Assembly: GCA_019914945.1 (NCBI GenBank)
Contig: CM034099.1
Coordinates: forward strand, 6,200,001-6,264,000
DNA length: 64,000 nt
Direction of reading: 5' to 3'
Source: Typha latifolia
Lineage: Eukaryota > Streptophyta > Magnoliopsida > Poales > Typhaceae
Below are positions 31,211 to 44,900 of this stretch, one piece after another. The position numbers and the translations under genes were made by a program. Position 1 is the stretch's first letter. Every line of letters begins with the position of its first letter. Under the pieces are notes generated by a model. The model was not told the DNA's origin, searched no databases, and was given only the letters and a program-made list of their open reading frames with translations.

Positions 31211-34200
31211 TCACTTTGTGTAGAGAACATCTTCCCATGGATGACGGTAGAGCGGTTGCTTCAGTCTCTTCTGATCAAAAGAGTGCCTGTAGATCCCCAA
31301 ACATAATTAGTCAGCTTAGGGCATAAATAAGAAAAAAGAAAATAAATGAATTTAAGAAACGATATTAAAAAAAGAAAAATAGAAAAGATTGGTTCTCTAA
31401 GTATCAGAAGTGGGGTTTGAAATATCAAGAGCATCATCCTGATTCCTGAGCAACAAGGACAAATATTTAAGCACATAGGTGATGGGTCATGCCGAGCTTT
31501 TGACTACATTAGACATCCAACCTGTTCAAAATTGTCTCATTGACTATTTGTTTCCTTGAGACGCAGCAGGTTAATTGACTAATTATCTTCCAAGAGGGAC
31601 AAATGAAATACTTTTTTCTTTTACGGGATATCCTCAGGTAATTAGCAACAACAACATTTCAGTAGGGACGGAGACCAAGGTAAATTCCATTTTTTGTTTG
31701 GATAGAACTATAAGACATGAATATAATGATATTAATGAAAAGAACACAGCAGACATTATATTGGCAATGTGAATGAAAAATATGGTAATGGGACATCTGA
31801 CTCACCCAATCAGACCAATTGAACGCGCCAGTACAAAGAGTCCATTCAGATATCCAATCTCCACAATCTCATCAATCTCTTGTTTGCTAAACATTCCACT
31901 GCCAGCAAGAAGATCCAAGAAAAGGGACCCAATTGCACCATCAACATTTAATACCAAGTTATTCGCCTTTGAGAGAGTATAGTTTTCAACTTTAACAGCA
32001 TACTCCATGTACTTTACAGAAGGAAAATTAGTATGTGCATATTGTTGCAGAAGCTGCACTCTCTTATCTCTGTTGTCTCTACTCTTGATCCTAGAAAAGA
32101 TGAACCAAGGCAGGTTAAAGAATAACGATTGTGTAAAAGTTAACAAAGCGGATGAAAGCCAAAAAGGAAACATATAATAGAATCAAGTTTTAGTTGTTGC
32201 AGTATTACTGAATATTTGCTTCAGTTATTAAATAAACAGACAAGTTTGCAAGTAGAGCGTGATTAAAAGCATACAAAGTAAAGGACTATATCCTATGATA
32301 ATCCAAGCATATCTGATAGTAATTGAACAAGAAAAAGAATATGGCGGCATGAAAGTGAATGCCAGCAAATTATATGTGAAGATTTCAAGAATCATCATGT
32401 TATTAAAGGTTCTCCAGGAAAAAAAGTAACTTAGATGCATAAGATAGGCAAACAGAATAGCTGCTTCAACAGTATCCCTGTATAATCTTGAATTCAATTA
32501 ATAAAATTAGACCGGACCGTTATTTATATGTTCAATGTTGTTGTAATGCTATTGACCAAGTTCTACATTTGATAATGTATTCATGTTTCAGATTTTTTAA
32601 GGCCTTTGATATGGCTCTTTCATAATATTTACCACCAAGGGTTGAAGTAATGCTGGATGCCCCCATAAACAGCTAATGTGGCATCATCCAACTTGTATGA
32701 GTTGGAAAAAAAGTATGGGTTGGCAAGGGCCCTCCAAGGTCATATATTTTCTCAACTATATCTGTGGCACATAAACATATTGCATATTGATCCTTAATCA
32801 GACAAAAATTACCTGTGCCCAATTCCAGGTACACGGATACCCTTCTTTTTCATATTTTCAACAAACTCATAAGGAGTAAGACCCTGGGATGTAATGCAAT
32901 ACAGCATAGAGTGAAATGTGTTAGCTTACAACAATAACTATACTAAAGAAGCAAGTAGAGCTGCTACGTGTTAATTATTAGCTAACTCACTCTGTCATAC
33001 GCATCCTTGAAATATCTAGCAGCATCGTCAATTGCACCACCAAATCGGGGACCGATTGTGAGCAACCCTATTCAAAACTCATTCATTGCATTCTCATAAT
33101 TTCATGAAATTCTTGGATGTTGCTAGTGGGAGCTATTAAAAGTTGTGGCAATCATCAATATAAAACATTAAACATTGTGCTTACCCGACACCAAGCTGGA
33201 CACTAAATCCTTTCCAGCTCTTGCTGTTACTATAGCATTGTGGGCGCCAGAGACACAAGGACCATGATCAGCACACAACATGATGCAAATCTGCCAATTA
33301 GCAAATGCTTATGAGCTCATCTATATGGAGAATAGAATCTCATCCAAGATTCTCTTGATGTCTATTAATCAAGTTGACTATTGACCTTATTAACTCAGAT
33401 AGCTGTTCCAAACCAAAGAAACAGTTGAAAATACAAGACAGCAATACAAGGATCAAGAAAACTTCTTGAACCAACCTCAATGAACTGTGTGCAATAGCGG
33501 GGAAGACTACGTTTGAACCACAAAAGAGAAATAACATCGCCAACTCCATAACCCCTCTCAACAATAGTAGACATGGGCACACCTGCATAACATGGTTCTT
33601 CGCCTGCAAATGGAAGTATATAACTATATATCTGATAAACTTTTCCTTTGGTTTAAAACTTAAAAAATGGTAAAGAATATCCCATAAAGCTTAGAGAATG
33701 ATTAATGAAGCATGTATCAAACCTCTATCATCAGATATGGTGGAGATAATATGTGTTGGAGCCCGAACCTTCCCACTTTTAATTGCAGTTTTAAGATCCT
33801 CAGGAATTGGTGGTGGTGTAACCTCAGATACAGCATTAATCTTCCCTTCCTGAGCCTACCAGAGAGATATTTACACTAGTTATGAATACAAAGGGTTGAT
33901 TTCTATTCATACTCATAAGTAACAATAGCTCATGTCACAATGCATGATATATGCTACTAGAGTTGAGACAGGGAGAGGGTCAATTCTTCCCCAGCATAAA
34001 TGCATTAATTCATATTAAAGACATACTAGTTTCTCAAAAGTCTCTTGTATTGCAGTCTCAAGTGCTTCATATGAAGTGGGAACAATGGCACCAGCTTCCC
34101 TTAATGCCTGATTCTTAGCTTGTGCTGATTCCAACTCGCCACCACTTTTGGCTCCCTAGTTTGATGAAGTAGAAACATGAAACAAGACGGCATAAATCAA

Positions 34201-37200
34201 TGAAATAAGATCTGGTACAAAAATTTAAGGCTTAATTGTAACTCACTGCATGCCCAAACTGCACTTCTGATTTAAAGAGTCGTGCACATGTTCCGCTAAC
34301 CCAAGCAACTACTGGTTTATGAACATTTCCTTGTTTTAAGGCCTCAACTAGAGAGTACTCATCTCTACCTCCCAGTTCACCCAGGACAACCATCATCTTG
34401 ACCTAAAATCCAGCAGCAATATTCACAAAAGCAAGCTATTAAGGAAAAGAAAGCCGTGGTTCAAATTGAGATATTATGATGCATAGAGTAGACAGTTACT
34501 GCCTTCTGTTATGCTTACTTGGATCAATAATCTGGTTTGCAAGAGGGAAAAGGCTCCTCTGAATACAGAACTTAATTTAATGAAACATATATGCCAAAAC
34601 TATGGAAATATAGTTCTGCTAGAATGAATAATCCTTTTCAAAAGCCAGGACATGGATTTCTATGTAAGCTGGAACAAGCAAAAAATGTGCACATGCTATT
34701 GTCACACAATGAATAAGTAAAATGACTTCAAACTCAAGGCTCAAATAAAAATTATCTTTGTTGTATGAGAAAGGTTTGAAGTAGCACTAATGTCCAGAAC
34801 TAGAATTGGTACCACCAAGTGGGTTTGCATCATGCAAATAAAGAGAAGTTCAATATATATATACACACACACTCGATCTCTTTTATGGGCATCTCAACAA
34901 CTGAGATTGAGGTAAAAAATGGCCTTCCAAGTTTCTAGCCCAGACAATTACAATAACCTGATTGCTTCAGTGTCAACATCATGGACTTGAAAGTAGAAGC
35001 AACCTTTATCATTGAGAACAATTTTCCTTTTTTACTATAAACTGATTATCTATGAATTGTTACATGGCACACCTGAGGGATATTGTTAAACCGCAGGACA
35101 TGATCTGAAAGAGTTGAGCCTGGAAAAACATCTCCTCCAATTGCAATGCCTGAAAATGTTCGAGAGCATCCAGACTTACTAATTACTGTAGCACCTCCAA
35201 GACAGAACTTTGGACACATATATAATAAAAGTACCTTCATAAATTCCATCCGTCACTCGCGCAATTGTGTTGTAAAGCTCATTTGACATGCCTCCCTGTA
35301 ATCATATATTAAACTTCACATAATTTAACAGCGCAGAGAAACATAAGAAAAGGAACTATATTTTCCATGTCAACATTTTGCAACAATGTTACAGCAGAAA
35401 AATACCCAGACAATTCATTTTCATCGAGCCACTAGGACAACTACAAATGCTATCTTCTTTCAGATTATTATTGATATATCCACTTTAAGATATGTTAAGT
35501 TTAGTAGCTTATGGCCTTAATTTTGTTTGGTAGCTGGGAAGGTGCCTTTCTCGACATAAAAAGAACCAGGTTCTACTTCTATTGTTCTGTGGTGTTTCCA
35601 TTTCAACCCTTGATTTGGTAAAACAACATAAATAACCACTGCCTGATAAAACTTCAGGCTTTTCACTAAATGAAGGGGGAAAGGAACTTGATCTAGTTCT
35701 CTGCCTTCTTGTTCTATACTAGTAGACAATGCTAGCTTGTATCACATCAATAATACTTAAATACTAGAAAAGATCCACCAAATGCTCTACAATCCCACTA
35801 TCAGATCGTTATAATTGATCAGAGATCCCTGATTCAGATGAAGGAATACCATTACGTACAATATAATAAGAACATCTAAATCTGCAATCTAATATAAGAA
35901 TTTCACTAGATGCAAGCACAATAAGGACATAGAATATCCTATAAAGAACGTGAATTTTCATCAGGCAGAGCATACCGACTTAGAGACAAATCCAACAGAT
36001 CCAGGTCTATAAAGCTTGCAATGAATAATGTTATCAATTGTTCCAGCAGTGTCACCAATTTTGAAAGCCCCAGCTTGAATGCCCCCAACAGTGGCAGGTC
36101 CAATGATGACCTATCAACATCACCACAGTCAAGAGAAAGCTTTTTAGGAAACTGATAAAGTCAATACAGGACTAGCTCAAGTGAAAGCAGCAAGAGCAAT
36201 AAAATCTTATAATGATTGCCAGTTGTTTACTTTGCTACACAAGAACTATATCATATTTCAAAATGTTACTCACATTTAAGAATAAAAAATAGCAACAGAT
36301 CCTACTGATTTCTATCATTAATCACATATATATATATATTTTCACTAAAACAAAGGTCCATTATTTTTATAGTTACGCTGCACAAACTTGTACTTGAACT
36401 GCTTAATAGCAGTTAACTAATCCAAAGCTCAAACTATATTTTCTACCTTATTATTAGCCCGTGCATAAGCAATCAGCTGCTTTGTGTCCAACTCTGGAAC
36501 ACCTTCAGCTATAATAGCTATAACTTTAATTGTTGGTTGTTTCAGAGCAGACATGGACGAGGCAGCAGCACTGCAAATATAGCAAACATATTAACATAAA
36601 ATAGTGCATGTCAAGTGATAGCATATTACTCCATTACATGTACAATAAGTTCACTGACCTCCGAAATGATGCGAAGTTGATAAAAACATCAGCAGTTGGA
36701 TGAGCACTGCAAGCTGCTTCAATGCTACAATAGGAATCATGATAAAAGAAGATCATTGTGGCACATATTCGGAGCATGTCAATAATGTAGAAATAACTGT
36801 CTACCCATTGGAAGCATGAAGATTGAAGGGCATCCCAGGTCTGAAATATTGAATGCTCATAGTTCTGTTATTAACTAATTACTCATGCTTGAATGAACAT
36901 TTTGAGTTGCAATTCATGTCTTTGATTTTATGTTTTGTTAAAAAAAGTTTAAGTAAACCCCAATCAAGTCTTATGATTTAATATATTAATACTAATATTT
37001 CTTCTATAGGTTGTTCTCATGCCTATCAGGGGTAATGAACTAATAAAATATGTGATCAATACATATCAGAAAGTTGATGCATCTTGAATAAACATGAGGT
37101 TATAACTTCTAGAATTCTCGGCAAGGCCTCCAACAGAAAGTCTTTATATGTAATGAGAGTCGAGACAATCAATTAGAGTCCCACATGATTGGCTTCATCT

Positions 37201-38502
37201 AGCCGCAATTTACTTCCTTCTCCTGGCATAACTAGAACTTACAAATTGTTGTCTTCTGTCATCTGATACTCTCCTACTTTCGCGGTACAAAAATGGCCTG
37301 GATCAAGGTAGTATAAAGTTCTTGTATCATAGATCTTTTTGCTGATCAAATAAAGCCACTTATTAAGACGGGGAATTGCTTGTCAATGAATGAAGATATT
37401 ATGCAAATTAGAACAATAAGATTTTATCAACCTTCCTGTCCAAGTATGAACTATCAAACTATCCTGCCCATGCAGCTTAAGGTAGCAATGCATACAAGGA
37501 TTGTTGAGATTATTGGGATGGTAATGATTATACTAACTTGTGTCGCGCTGGTATTTTTGCATGCTGAAGCATTCCACCAAATAAAGGCACCTATTTCAAT
37601 GGAAATGCAAACTATGTAATGTTTAAGCGGCATACCGCCATGTCTCTCTCAAACTGAATCTAATACAAGCTCAGCAAGCTCAGCCTTAGACTGTGGTTTA
37701 GATCATGAAAAGGTTGACCTGCCAAATTGATAACCCATGAGTTGAATTGAAACTGAAGGTTCCAAGTCTTGAAACAAAAGATAAGAATGTGAGGCCTTGT
37801 TGCATCCACATTTCGGGATAATTATTGGACCACATGATAATAATTATGCAAATGTCTGGTCAACATTATCAAAATCCTTATCCGGATCATTATTCAATAC
37901 CATTTATAATTTTGGTGTGCACTGTGTACAACTGTGACAATCAATGTTTTGTAATAGGTGAAAACCCCATGAATTACTGTTACATTGAGTTATAGGTGAA
38001 AACCCCATGAATTATTTGTTCGCCTGACTTATTTGGTGAACATATTAAGTTTATATTGGAGCTTAGCTTTTGGCACATTTATTGAACAAGGTAGGTTCAG
38101 GTTGGCACTCTGATTCAAGCATATGTATCTCAACTGAAATAAATAAAGTTGCAACTTGAGCAACAGCCAAATAGAAATATCTTTACTCACCTTGAATGAA
38201 CTGGAATGGCTATTTCTTCCTGACCAAAAAAGAGTTTCTGAAACCCCTCAGAACCAGGATTGATAATACCAGCAATTGAAGGAGTTTCCCTCCCTGTAGA
38301 ACAGATAAAACTCAAGATCAGCCGTTTTACTGACTAAAATATAAAATATCAACATAGCAATTATGTCTCATTTAAGTGATGGAATTAAACATTCACACAT
38401 ACCACAAAGAAAGTCGAAGTCAAGCATTCTTTGGATAGGAAGTTGCTTATAATTGTAGAACAATGCCTGAGTATTTCGAGAGAAAAGTTGTCCCGAAGCC
38501 AT
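31211..38502 (-). CDS. ACLB: ATP-citrate lyase (synthase) subunit B, 608 aa (16 coding exons)
   Basis: With subunit A this makes cytosolic acetyl-CoA and oxaloacetate from citrate, CoA and ATP. Coding exons: 38403-38502, 38191-38293, 36659-36724, 36447-36570, 35976-36110, 35235-35295, 35073-35149, 34247-34402, 34027-34155, 33723-33855, 33476-33603, 33185-33290, 32991-33067, 32813-32883, 31806-32090 and 31211-31286. They sum to 1827 nt, giving exactly the 608 residues known for plant ACLB. The protein opens [21 protein letters not shown] CoA-binding/ligase part includes [20 protein letters not shown] and the FGHAGA motif, where His273 matches the autophosphorylated His of animal ATP-citrate lyase. 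The citrate-synthase-like C-terminal half includes [13 protein letters not shown] and [13 protein letters not shown], and the protein ends [11 protein letters not shown] 5' UTR intron runs from about 39987 or 40095 to 38543. A possible in-frame 36-nt extra exon lies at 36805-36840. Confidence 0.97.
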
Positions 38503-38541
38503 GATGCTAGAGCAACCTCAAACAGATCTCCAGTCACCCTT

Positions 38542-40180
38542 TCTAAGGAAAAAGTATATTTTTGTAAAGTAGAGAATCATCAAAATAATTAAAGATACTT
38601 ATATGGTAGACAGTTGTACAATTGCGCAAAAATAAACATAGGTTATGCAATAACTTCAATAGTGAACACTTGCAAAGGTGCAAGTTAGATTTTGTGGTAG
38701 GTTAAGTAACAAACAATTGCAAAGGTAATTGATACTTTTACAGTTGTAGAAAAGGTATGTGATTGGAGTTGGACTACAGGAAATATTATGTTTATGTAAC
38801 TGAGCTCATTACTTCGGTTTGTTGAAGTCTGCCTGTCAATATGATGAAGTTTCTGAGACAAGGTTTGTCAATTATGGAAAAATATGAAACTCTTAATAGC
38901 AAGAGAAAAAAAGAGTAATACTATGCTTATAAACGCTTTACAAATATTCTATAAACAAGATGACATGTCGACTTGATAGTTTCTCTCTGCATCTCATAAC
39001 CATCACTATCAATGAACAGAATAATACCACATCAAAAGTGTTTGTAAAATATTTATGAAGTGTTTGTGGGTGTAGCATTATTCAGAAAAAAAATGATCAA
39101 AGATTCATATATATATATATATATAGTAAATGCGACCGACAAGAAAAACCAAATACATTTGTTACATGCTGGACAGACAGTAAATTGAAAACTGAAAAAC
39201 ATTTTGAGTATCAGTATTTTATTAGATACGACAAACATATTAAGAAAATGTCCTTTTACCAAACTAACCTAGATAGCTGTACAAAATATTAAAAAAAACT
39301 TATGCAAAAAATGGTAAGAAACAAATATGAACATGTTAAGATGAGTTCCCTATGGAGTAAATAACAACAGCAGAAAGGTTTTTGTTCTTTATTGGGCCCA
39401 AATCTAACATCTTTTGCAGTCACAATAGGTTTCTAAAATGTGTGTTAAGGCATGCACTAAGATTGGACCACAGCCATCTCCCTTAAAAATGGTATGTAAA
39501 TCATCTCTGTCTTTAAGCAGGAGAGCGGATTCGTGTTTTCCGTGGTCCACTTGAAAAATACCAAGTTATGAAACAAATGTACGTAACCACCACCTTCGAC
39601 TATTGAAGCCTAGAGTACGTGGATCACAAGAAAAGCTGCATGTTTGCAACCACGAAACTAGACATCCTCTCGTCAAAAGGAATGTTGAGGCTTGAGGAAG
39701 CTCAAAGTCGATTATGGACGTTAGAACCACGAATTAAAAGCATCTCCAAGCAAATTTGCCAGATCTATCCGTTAAATCACCATTTAAGAAACAAACAATC
39801 AAAAAATACCAAAAGGAAATAAGACATTTTGAGATATCAGATCCGATCACAGATCTCGCACTCAAAGAACTCCGCGCCTCCAAATCAAAGCAAGATATCA
39901 GATCGAATCCGCAGAATGCTATACAGATCAAGAGAAAATGCGAGCAACAAAGCCGGAAAAAGAGTAAGATCTGATGCCCGGATCTACCTCGACCTCCGGA
40001 GAAAGAAAAAAAAAATTCAAATTCCACGACGGAAACCTTAAGACACATCGGACGAAAAAGACGGGAAACGGCAGTAGGAAACCAAATCCACACCTAACCT
40101 CGAACGAGACGATCTCTTTCGCGAGAGCAAATCCAGCGAATCCAAGAACCGGAACGGAAAAAGAGGGAGAGATTTGGATG
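38542..40180 (-). promoter_or_regulatory. 5' UTR intron and leader of ATP-citrate lyase subunit B
   Basis: The leader continues upstream of the ATG to an acceptor (ttttccttag, exon start 38542). Candidate donors are GAG/gtagat (exon end 39988) and GAG/gttagg (about 40095); I cannot choose between them. A CTATTTAAC TATA-like box sits at about 40180-40190 on the minus strand. Introns in the leader often raise expression in plants; that is inference here. Confidence 0.5.
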
Positions 40181-40190
40181 GTTAAATAGA

Positions 40191-41904
40191 GACGATGCAA
40201 AAAATGCACTCCATCTACCCCGCCAAGCGGCAAGCGGAGATAAGAGAGAGAAAGAGAGAGAAAGAGAGAGAGGGAGAGAGAGAGTGACAGAGGGTGCGTG
40301 AGTAGCACGTGCGGAGGTGGCCGTGTTGTTTGTTTATTATAATTAACAGAAGGACAAATCTATGGCCAACCAATAACTACACCGGAAGCTTCCCCAACTA
40401 CCTCAAATCTATAACCATGTGGTTCTTCCAGTTTTTTTACTTTTTTTTGACCGATCTACTGTCTCCTCTAAAACATATTACAATTCTATTTATAGAGCTT
40501 TCAAATTATTTATCACAAACTACTTTAATTTTTCCCACTAAATAGTTATAAAAAAAAAATTTCTTAAAAGAAATCGCTCTCTCTCTCTCTCTCTCTCTCG
40601 GTCAACTGTTTTTACTACTCTAAGATTAATCAAATCTACAACTCCTGGACCTTTATTAATGCCTAGGATGCCACGTGGGGAAATGTGATGCGAGAAGGCC
40701 GGCCGGTGAGTTAGTTGGAAATGGCCGTACATAAATTACTATATTGCCCCCAGCTAAGAGTGCAGGTACGCAAGGACCTTTTATTTTTTTTGTCGTCATG
40801 GGATTATTGCGTACCGAATCTTCGGGGACCGAAGCAGTTGGTACTGCTGGAAACGTCTTAACCAACAGCCTACCGACGAACACCTGAACCACCTATTGCT
40901 CGTTTTTATTTTTCGGTAAGGAATAGTTATACGTGGACACTCTAAATTATTATTTTCTATGTACACTTAATTTTTTTTACCACATATAACTGCCGATCTA
41001 AAAAAATTCTTTTATTTATTTATTTATTTCTTTTGTGTTTGAGAGAATATATATAAAAATTTTAAAAGTGTATATAAAATATAGTGATAATTTAGAAAAT
41101 CTAAGCATGCAATCATTGATTGAGAACTATTGCTTTCCATTTGATGTAGGTCTGTTTGGTATATTTTTGGTGTGAGAGCTTCCGACTTTTTAATTTTAAA
41201 AAGATAAATGAAATAAAACTCTTTTTACGATCTGATGAAGCCGGAAGCTGTTGCATTGTGTTTATATGATGAGCTAGTAGTTACATGAAAGCTACCAGGA
41301 TTCATTGAGTGCACAGTAGACAACAATAAGACCAGGCTAATTCATGACACGGAGCTGCCTCACAGCACCAAAAACTGCACATGAATTAATATTACAACAG
41401 AAAAAAGAAAGACACAAATAAACATTAAAGAGGAGATTTCACATACCACCATCATAAAGATGGGTCACAATTGGCGTAGTTTTATAACAATATAATCTGC
41501 TTTGGATAGCATGGACAAAATACAATCTAATGTTACATACATCTTTTTTTCTTTTTTTCTCTCCTCGCAGTGGTAAGCTTCTCAAGCGCAAGCAAATTTA
41601 CCATGTGATCTAGGTCCATGTAAATACAATAACAGCACTACTACTTAAACACAGGTGAAGATGTCCTTCAAATGATTCAAGTCCAACCTCGTAGAAAGTT
41701 GAGAGAGATGAATATTTGACTTCAATCTCAAGTCCTTCCTACAGAATCAAAGCAGATAAAGTATATCAAATTAGCAGACTTGGCTAGTATCGTGCATAAT
41801 ATGTTTGGTACGTCATCTTGACAATAGCACCACAGATTATGTTGTACCTAGAACAGAACCTCCACCTTATTCAGTCAGGCTGATATGAAAGTGACACTCT
41901 CATC
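40191..41904. other. Promoter flank of ATP-citrate lyase B and 3' flank of TFIIE alpha
   Basis: Left part: (GA)n tracts at 40243-40284 and (CT)n at about 40577-40600, then AT-rich promoter-type DNA with no coding signal. Right part, from about 41340, is likely the 3' UTR of the TFIIE alpha gene, which is transcribed on the same strand. Confidence 0.5.
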
Positions 41905-44900
41905 TCAACCTTCCTCCCAGTCAATGTCATCTTCATCATCAGCAGATGCATCAGCCTCAACATTCAGATCAGCTAGTCTATATGTTTCACCTGTATTGCC
42001 TGTATCAGTTCAAAAAATTGAAAGCATGAGTTACCAGGTTGACATCTTTCAAATCATCCATCAATAAGTGAAACCACTGGTAATGATCAGCCGGGAGTTT
42101 AACAGAGGAGTAGAAAGGTGAGCATAAAACATTTAAAAGATCGAGATGATATCTAAGCTTTTAAGATACAAGGAAATGAAAGACTAATAGCTGAAACATA
42201 AAAAAAAAAACAGGATGGGTATGACAGGATGCCTCGTCAATATGCAATCCAAAAAAAGATGTTTATTTCAAGGTGTTATAGCATAGCTTCTGCACAGTTA
42301 TAACAATACATATTCTGTTTAAAGAAGATGTGGTTTTACATGTTTTACGTAATTCAAGCATGAGATGTGATTTCTTAAGCATACTTTAAACTCTCAGATA
42401 GTTGTTTGCACAAAAGAACAATCCACTTCTTTATCTTCTCCACTGGAATCTGCTTCCTTATACTCTTCATCAACTAAACAACTGACTTGCAATCAACTAC
42501 CCATAAGATATAACATTACCGTATGCATTGTGAATAAATTTCTTTGCTGGCGTACAAAAGAATAGTTTTGCACAAACTTCCAACCTCAACCCTAAACCCA
42601 CAATTAGCAATACAACACCTGTGCCCCTAAATTTATGTAAATCTATGTAAATTTTTGAATTGTAATGTCATAATAATATAGTTTTGCACAAAAGAATAGT
42701 TTATGTACTAACGTCAATTAATGAACTGGAATGACAGAAATAGACCTGAAGGTGGAGCCTCTTCCCACTCAACATCATCATTTTCATCATCCTCTCGTTT
42801 TGATTTCATACCAACTCTTCGCCCAGCAGATGCCTCAGAAATGCCAACTGTTTGATCAGATGTGGAAGCTCTGTTTTCTTCTAGTTGTTGCATCCTCCTT
42901 GTTGTCTCTTCTTGTTCTTGCTGCCTCTTCACTAAAGCCTCATAATAGGCTTTCAGATACTCATCCTACAAAAGTGAAAACCTCTCATAAGCCACAGCTT
43001 TAAGCCATAACTCATAAGATACAGTGCTCAAAGTAAAACTTAAAATACAGAATGCATATATAAGTTCCTCCACTAGCCTGTATACTCTTTTCGTCTTCCT
43101 TAATGTCCTTTTGTTTTTTGTCATCAACTGGTTCTGAATTTTGATCAATTCTCGATCTAGGCTTGACTTCTCCCCTTTGTTCCTTTGTAAGGTTCATTCC
43201 TTGCTTAATCATCCATGGAGGTAAAACCTTCATGGCTGTGGCCTTAGTGTCAGACTCAGTTTCCTCTTCTTTAACTTCAAGACCAGATAGGGCAACTTCA
43301 ACCTGCAAGAATTACACTACAAATCATCTACTTATTTTGGACAAGGATATGGTCTGAGGCTCTGAGCAATAAACTTTTATCTGTAAGTATCGCAAAAGAT
43401 TCCATGATTCCAACTGAAAATTCAAGCACATATAAGTTGGTTTCGCCAAAATTAATTATGATCCACGAATTTGCAATAAAAGCATTGAGACTGCACTCAT
43501 GAAATCAGTCAATTAAAAGCAATGCTCATCTTTTGCACACCATAATGTAAAACAATTAATTCTGGCTAGTAAATAATAGTGGCCTTTGTCACCCAACTTC
43601 TTAAGCAGTGAAAGGTAAAAGAACACCTAGAAAATTCAATGGGAAAAAATAGGCTGAAGTATAATAGCCAATTTGTACATAAAAAATATAGACAAAATGA
43701 CTCTGATGTAAAATAACGGGATCATTAGGATTTTAGGAACGATGACGGTGAAAGGAAGAGAAAAAGAATGGGGTTTCACACTTCCATTCTCAACTAGGCT
43801 TTCACATCCAAAACACTCATTGAAGATCTCAAAAAAAAATTCATTTCTTCATTAACCCCGATTGAGTAAAAAGTTGGCATAGACTTTACAAATGACAATA
43901 AGTAAATAACATCATAAACAATTGCGAAAAAGCAAATATAACTCTAAACACCCTAAATAGCAAATGTATAATAAAAATAATTAACTTAAGACTAATTTCC
44001 TGAAGGAGGAATTGCATTGATACATGCGCTTGTGTAATATGTCACTAATGTCCGCATCATACTCCCTGAGTGGGAGAGAACTCGACTCTATCGAGAATGT
44101 CCCCTGCAACATTCAAGTTGCTCCAGTCTTATAGTTTCCTGACACTCCAAGTCACTTCAATCAAGCAAAATATTATCAGATTCAGGGATAGGTTTTACAC
44201 CTCCACCCTCAAGCAAGAGTTTCACACTCAAGTTTTTCTAATAATAAGACTTATCCTTAGTAACTTCGAGCAATGGACTGAGACTTTCCTCAAATTGCTC
44301 TAGTCTATCGAGCTCTTACCGTTCTCAGTCAAACCAAATATCATCATGCTTAGGGATAGGTTTCACACCTTCGCCCTCAAGCTAGGGTTTCATACCCAAA
44401 TCTTCATGATGTCAAGGCTTGTCCTCAGTTTCAGAAATGACATCGATCACGAGGACGAGAGAAGTCGATAGGGACGCGACAGCGAAGGATATGGGTTGGC
44501 GGCTGCAAGCAGGTGACGGTAGAGGGGCGGAGTTCAGAGAAGATGGCATTGGCGGTGGTGGAGAGTAGGGTTGGCAATGTCGGCGTCAGTAGAGAGCAAC
44601 ACTGACGATGACGGCATCAGTGGAGAGCACTAATGGCGGCAACAACGTCGGTGGAGAAGTTGCTGGCTATGAGCAGTCTAGTGAAGGAAGGAATTGGGTT
44701 GGGATTAAGATAGGTTTAGATAAAGCTAAGGTGGGAATGGGGTTGGGTTTAAGGCTAATGGGTCGGATTGGGTTAGGTCTAATAGATTTAGATAGGGTTG
44801 AGTTAGTAAGCTGAATTGGTTTAGGTTTAGGTGGGTTTGAGTTTAATAGGTTGGAGAAGGTGAGAGAATTTTGGTATTTTGGGAGAAATTAAAATTCAAA

